Of a stretch of DNA of 8,840 bases, positions 7,448-8,840 are shown piece by piece. The notes under the pieces are model-generated. The model worked only from the letters and a program-made list of their open reading frames with translations. It was not told the origin of the DNA and did no database searches. Every line of letters starts with the position of its first letter. Position 1 is the stretch's first letter. The DNA is from CAYHZL01 sp964361075 (GTDB lineage Bacteria > Bacteroidota > Ignavibacteria > UBA10030 > UBA8401): positions 1 through 8,840 of the forward strand of contig CAYHZL010000151.1 in assembly GCA_964361075.1 (NCBI GenBank), given 5' to 3'. The translations under genes were made by a program, and so were the position numbers.

Positions 7448-7450
7448 GAT

Positions 7451-7518
7451 AACACTGATGGGACTGATTTTCACTGATAAAATCCGTATTAATCCGTTTA
7501 ATCCGTGTCATCAGTGTT
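7451..7518. repeat. Inverted repeat enclosing three AATCCGT repeats
   Basis: AACACTGATG (7451-7460) is inverted as CATCAGTGTT (7509-7518). Between them AATCCGT occurs at 7481-7487, 7491-7497 and 7500-7506, at intervals of 10 and 9 bases, close to one helical turn. CACTGAT also recurs at 7472-7478. It is a module of the 187-bp element. Whether a protein binds these phased units cannot be told from the sequence. Confidence 0.7.
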
Positions 7519-7607
7519 CTATTTTTATTCATTCGTGAGTTTTTAGAGATGCCCTCATGGTATTAAAGTATGGAGAAAATTATACGATAATAGAAGTATA
7601 AAACACC

Positions 7608-8669
7608 ATGCACGGCAGAGGTGTGTATTTCGTTTATGAAGTGAAGTTGGTACTACACGCCTTCCTTGCCATGAACTATACCGACAAACTGAAATTTCCC
7701 AAAGAAATCTTTCCGATGAGTATTGATCCATTATCGCAACAATCAGATATTGCTTCCGTTCGCTACGAATGGTTTAAGGAATATGAAAAGTGTTCCAATG
7801 TGAATGAAGTATGCAAGCGATTTGGTATCAGCCGGAAAACATTTTATAAATGGTTGAAGCGATTTAAAGAAAGCGGCAAAAGTATTCACAGTCTTACGGA
7901 CCATGCACGAACACCGCTGCATTCGCCAAACCAAACTTGCAACGAAACACAAAAACTTGTATTAGCGCTTCGCGTGCAAACAGGAAGCGGTCCGAGAAAA
8001 ATTCGCGAAAAGCTTGCGCGCGAATATAATATTTCACTTTCCGAACGAACAATATGGAAAATTTTTCAACGTGCACATTCTACTGCCGCAGTAACGGGTG
8101 AACCGGCTGAGCAATATGTGAATCCCGATTTTCCGGGACATGTTGTGCAAGTGGGCGTGTTGCCGATTACTTTGTACGCACCAGGTTTTCACTTTGTGCA
8201 GTACACTGCATTAGATAGCGTAACAAGATTGTGCGTAATAAAACTGTATCCACGGCAATCTACTTTGAACGCGTTAGATTTTGTGCAATATATGCAAAAA
8301 CAATTTCCGTTTCCTCTGCGTGCTCTTCAAACAAAAGTAGATACAACATTCACAAGCATCATTAAACCCGGGGATGCGAACCATGCTTTTACGATGAACG
8401 TAGAACACTTGGGCTACAAACATATTGTTACAACACCAAACAGTCCCTTTCGCAATAGAAAATTAGATCGAACACACAGAGTTGATATGAAAGAATTTTA
8501 CAGTAAATATATTTTTCAGTCAGAAGATTTATTGATGCAGCAGTTTATTGACTTTTTGGAGTTCTACAATAATAAACGCAAAGCAAGCGAATTAGGGAAT
8601 AAAACTCCAATTGAAGTGCTGCGTTCATACGACCAATACAAGACCATCGAATCATTTAAAGCCGCGTAA
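7608..8669 (+). CDS. IS481-like transposase relative with all three DDE residues replaced
   Basis: Residues about 50-155 form the helix-turn-helix region typical of IS481-type transposases, including FGISRKTFYKWLKRF (72-86) and a second HTH with GPRKIREKLA. An integrase-core-like domain (about 175-340) follows, recognisable by YTALDSVTRL, LYPRQSTLNAL, FPFPLRALQT and the end 'FYNNKRKASELGNKTPIEVLRSY'. The catalytic positions are changed. The usual HVDV is QVGV (Asp to Gly183), QTDNGSEF reads QTKVDTTF (Asp to Lys243), and NGKVERFHR reads NRKLDRTHR (Glu to Asp287). DNA cleavage and strand transfer are therefore unlikely, yet the frame is open over 353 codons. It may be a DNA-binding protein derived from a transposase, or a recently dead copy. 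The start is uncertain: ATG 7608 has no good ribosome site, and ATG 7671 or 7716 would give a more usual IS481 N terminus. No terminal repeats flank it as an insertion sequence. Confidence 0.75.
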   Translation: MHGRGVYFVYEVKLVLHAFLAMNYTDKLKFPKEIFPMSIDPLSQQSDIASVRYEWFKEYEKCSNVNEVCKRFGISRKTFYKWLKRFKESGKSIHSLTDHARTPLHSPNQTCNETQKLVLALRVQTGSGPRKIREKLAREYNISLSERTIWKIFQRAHSTAAVTGEPAEQYVNPDFPGHVVQVGVLPITLYAPGFHFVQYTALDSVTRLCVIKLYPRQSTLNALDFVQYMQKQFPFPLRALQTKVDTTFTSIIKPGDANHAFTMNVEHLGYKHIVTTPNSPFRNRKLDRTHRVDMKEFYSKYIFQSEDLLMQQFIDFLEFYNNKRKASELGNKTPIEVLRSYDQYKTIESFKAA

Positions 8670-8788
8670 AATAGTTTCCATCCTCCATTTTTTTTTCTAT
8701 CTTCTTGGTACCAAAAAACCATAATGTTCTTTCATACGGAGAACCCTATTGCATTTCACAGCATTCCATTTCCCCAAAAATTTCTTTT
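8670..8788. other. Short non-coding stretch after the transposase-like gene
   Basis: It contains a pyrimidine-rich run with nine T (8687-8697 region) and the 10-bp palindrome TTGGTACCAA near 8705-8714, but no convincing hairpin terminator, promoter or open frame. Nothing else is recognised. Confidence 0.5.
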
Positions 8789-8806
8789 AGGGCATCTCTA
8801 AAAACT
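8789..8806 (+). repeat. Third copy of the 18-bp element end
   Basis: AGGGCATCTCTAAAAACT is identical to 7369-7386 and in the same orientation. The bases after it (TGTTACGAAACC) differ from those after 7386, so only the end is shared. It is most likely the left end of another element that continues beyond the window. Confidence 0.75.
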
Positions 8807-8813
8807 TGTTACG

Positions 8814-8836
8814 AAACCTTCAAGGTTTTTTGTTTT
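8814..8836 (+). repeat. Small palindrome with T run at the window edge
   Basis: AAACCTT (8814-8820) and AAGGTTT (8822-8828) are inverse copies around a single C, and a T-rich run continues to 8836. As RNA this could fold into a 6-bp stem with a 3-base loop, a weak terminator-like shape. It lies just inside the element end at 8789 and probably belongs to that element. Confidence 0.4.
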
Positions 8837-8840
8837 TGCG

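Larger units (their letters stand above)
7369..7555. mobile_element. MITE-like element with perfect 18-bp terminal inverted repeats (187 bp)
   Basis: AGGGCATCTCTAAAAACT (7369-7386) and its exact reverse complement (7538-7555) bound a 187-bp non-coding segment. Inside are a 14-bp-stem hairpin (7412-7447) and a second inverted repeat carrying three AATCCGT units (7451-7518). This fills most of the 313-base gap between the sensor kinase gene and the transposase-like gene. No clear target duplication is visible, and the element family could not be named from its ends. With no other terminator after 7294, its hairpin may end kinase transcription; that is inference. Confidence 0.8.

Noticed and set aside
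7563..7591. A possible promoter (TTAAAG, 17 bases, GATAAT) before the transposase-like gene
   Set aside because: The -35 box matches only 3 of 6 positions and the region is AT-rich. It would leave about 10 bases before ATG 7608, so it is too weak to annotate.
7369..8806. A single insertion sequence bounded by the 18-bp ends around the transposase-like gene
   Set aside because: The ends at 7369 and 8789 are direct, not inverted, and 7369-7386 already pairs with 7538-7555 as a complete small element.

Overview
The window is AT-rich DNA (about 40% G+C by eye). It carries three real genes, all on the + strand, separated by intergenic regions full of small palindromic mobile repeats. The organism is most likely a member of the Bacteroidota/Chlorobiota group, Ignavibacteria-like. 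The main reason is the first gene, which ends in a type IX secretion sorting domain with the 'QNFPNPFNP' signature common in Ignavibacteria and relatives. The A-rich, Shine-Dalgarno-poor region before the second gene also fits. This assignment is inference; there is no rRNA or other marker in the window.

Layout. Positions 1-75 are the right-hand end of a short non-coding element whose left end lies outside the window. Positions 96-2699 encode a secreted multidomain protein: signal peptide, two FN3-like domains, a cadherin/Ig-like domain, four carboxypeptidase-regulatory-like beta-sandwiches and a T9SS C-terminal domain. A rho-independent terminator follows (2726-2766). The 593-base gap 2700-3292 holds a second copy of the same element (2770-2946), extended to 3160 by a tail that contains two further copies of its right end and a perfect 32-bp palindrome. 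A possible sigma70-type promoter (TATAAT, 17-bp spacer) then precedes the second gene.

Positions 3293-7294 encode a 1333-residue hybrid sensor histidine kinase: periplasmic solute-binding domain, one membrane helix, PAS-PAS-GAF-PAS-PAS, a complete kinase core and a C-terminal receiver. It is probably a membrane sensor of an amino-acid-like or other small solute, feeding a phosphorelay whose later partners are not in the window.

Positions 7369-7555 are a different MITE-like element with perfect 18-bp terminal inverted repeats. It is followed by an intact gene (7608-8669) for an IS481-like transposase relative in which all three expected DDE catalytic residues are replaced. The same 18-bp end recurs at 8789-8806, in direct orientation.

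The three genes do not look like an operon or a shared pathway: each is separated from the next by more than 300 bases of repeat-rich DNA. The points most worth following are the catalytically dead but open transposase-like gene, and the multi-ended MITE whose outermost ends carry a near-perfect 8-bp target duplication.
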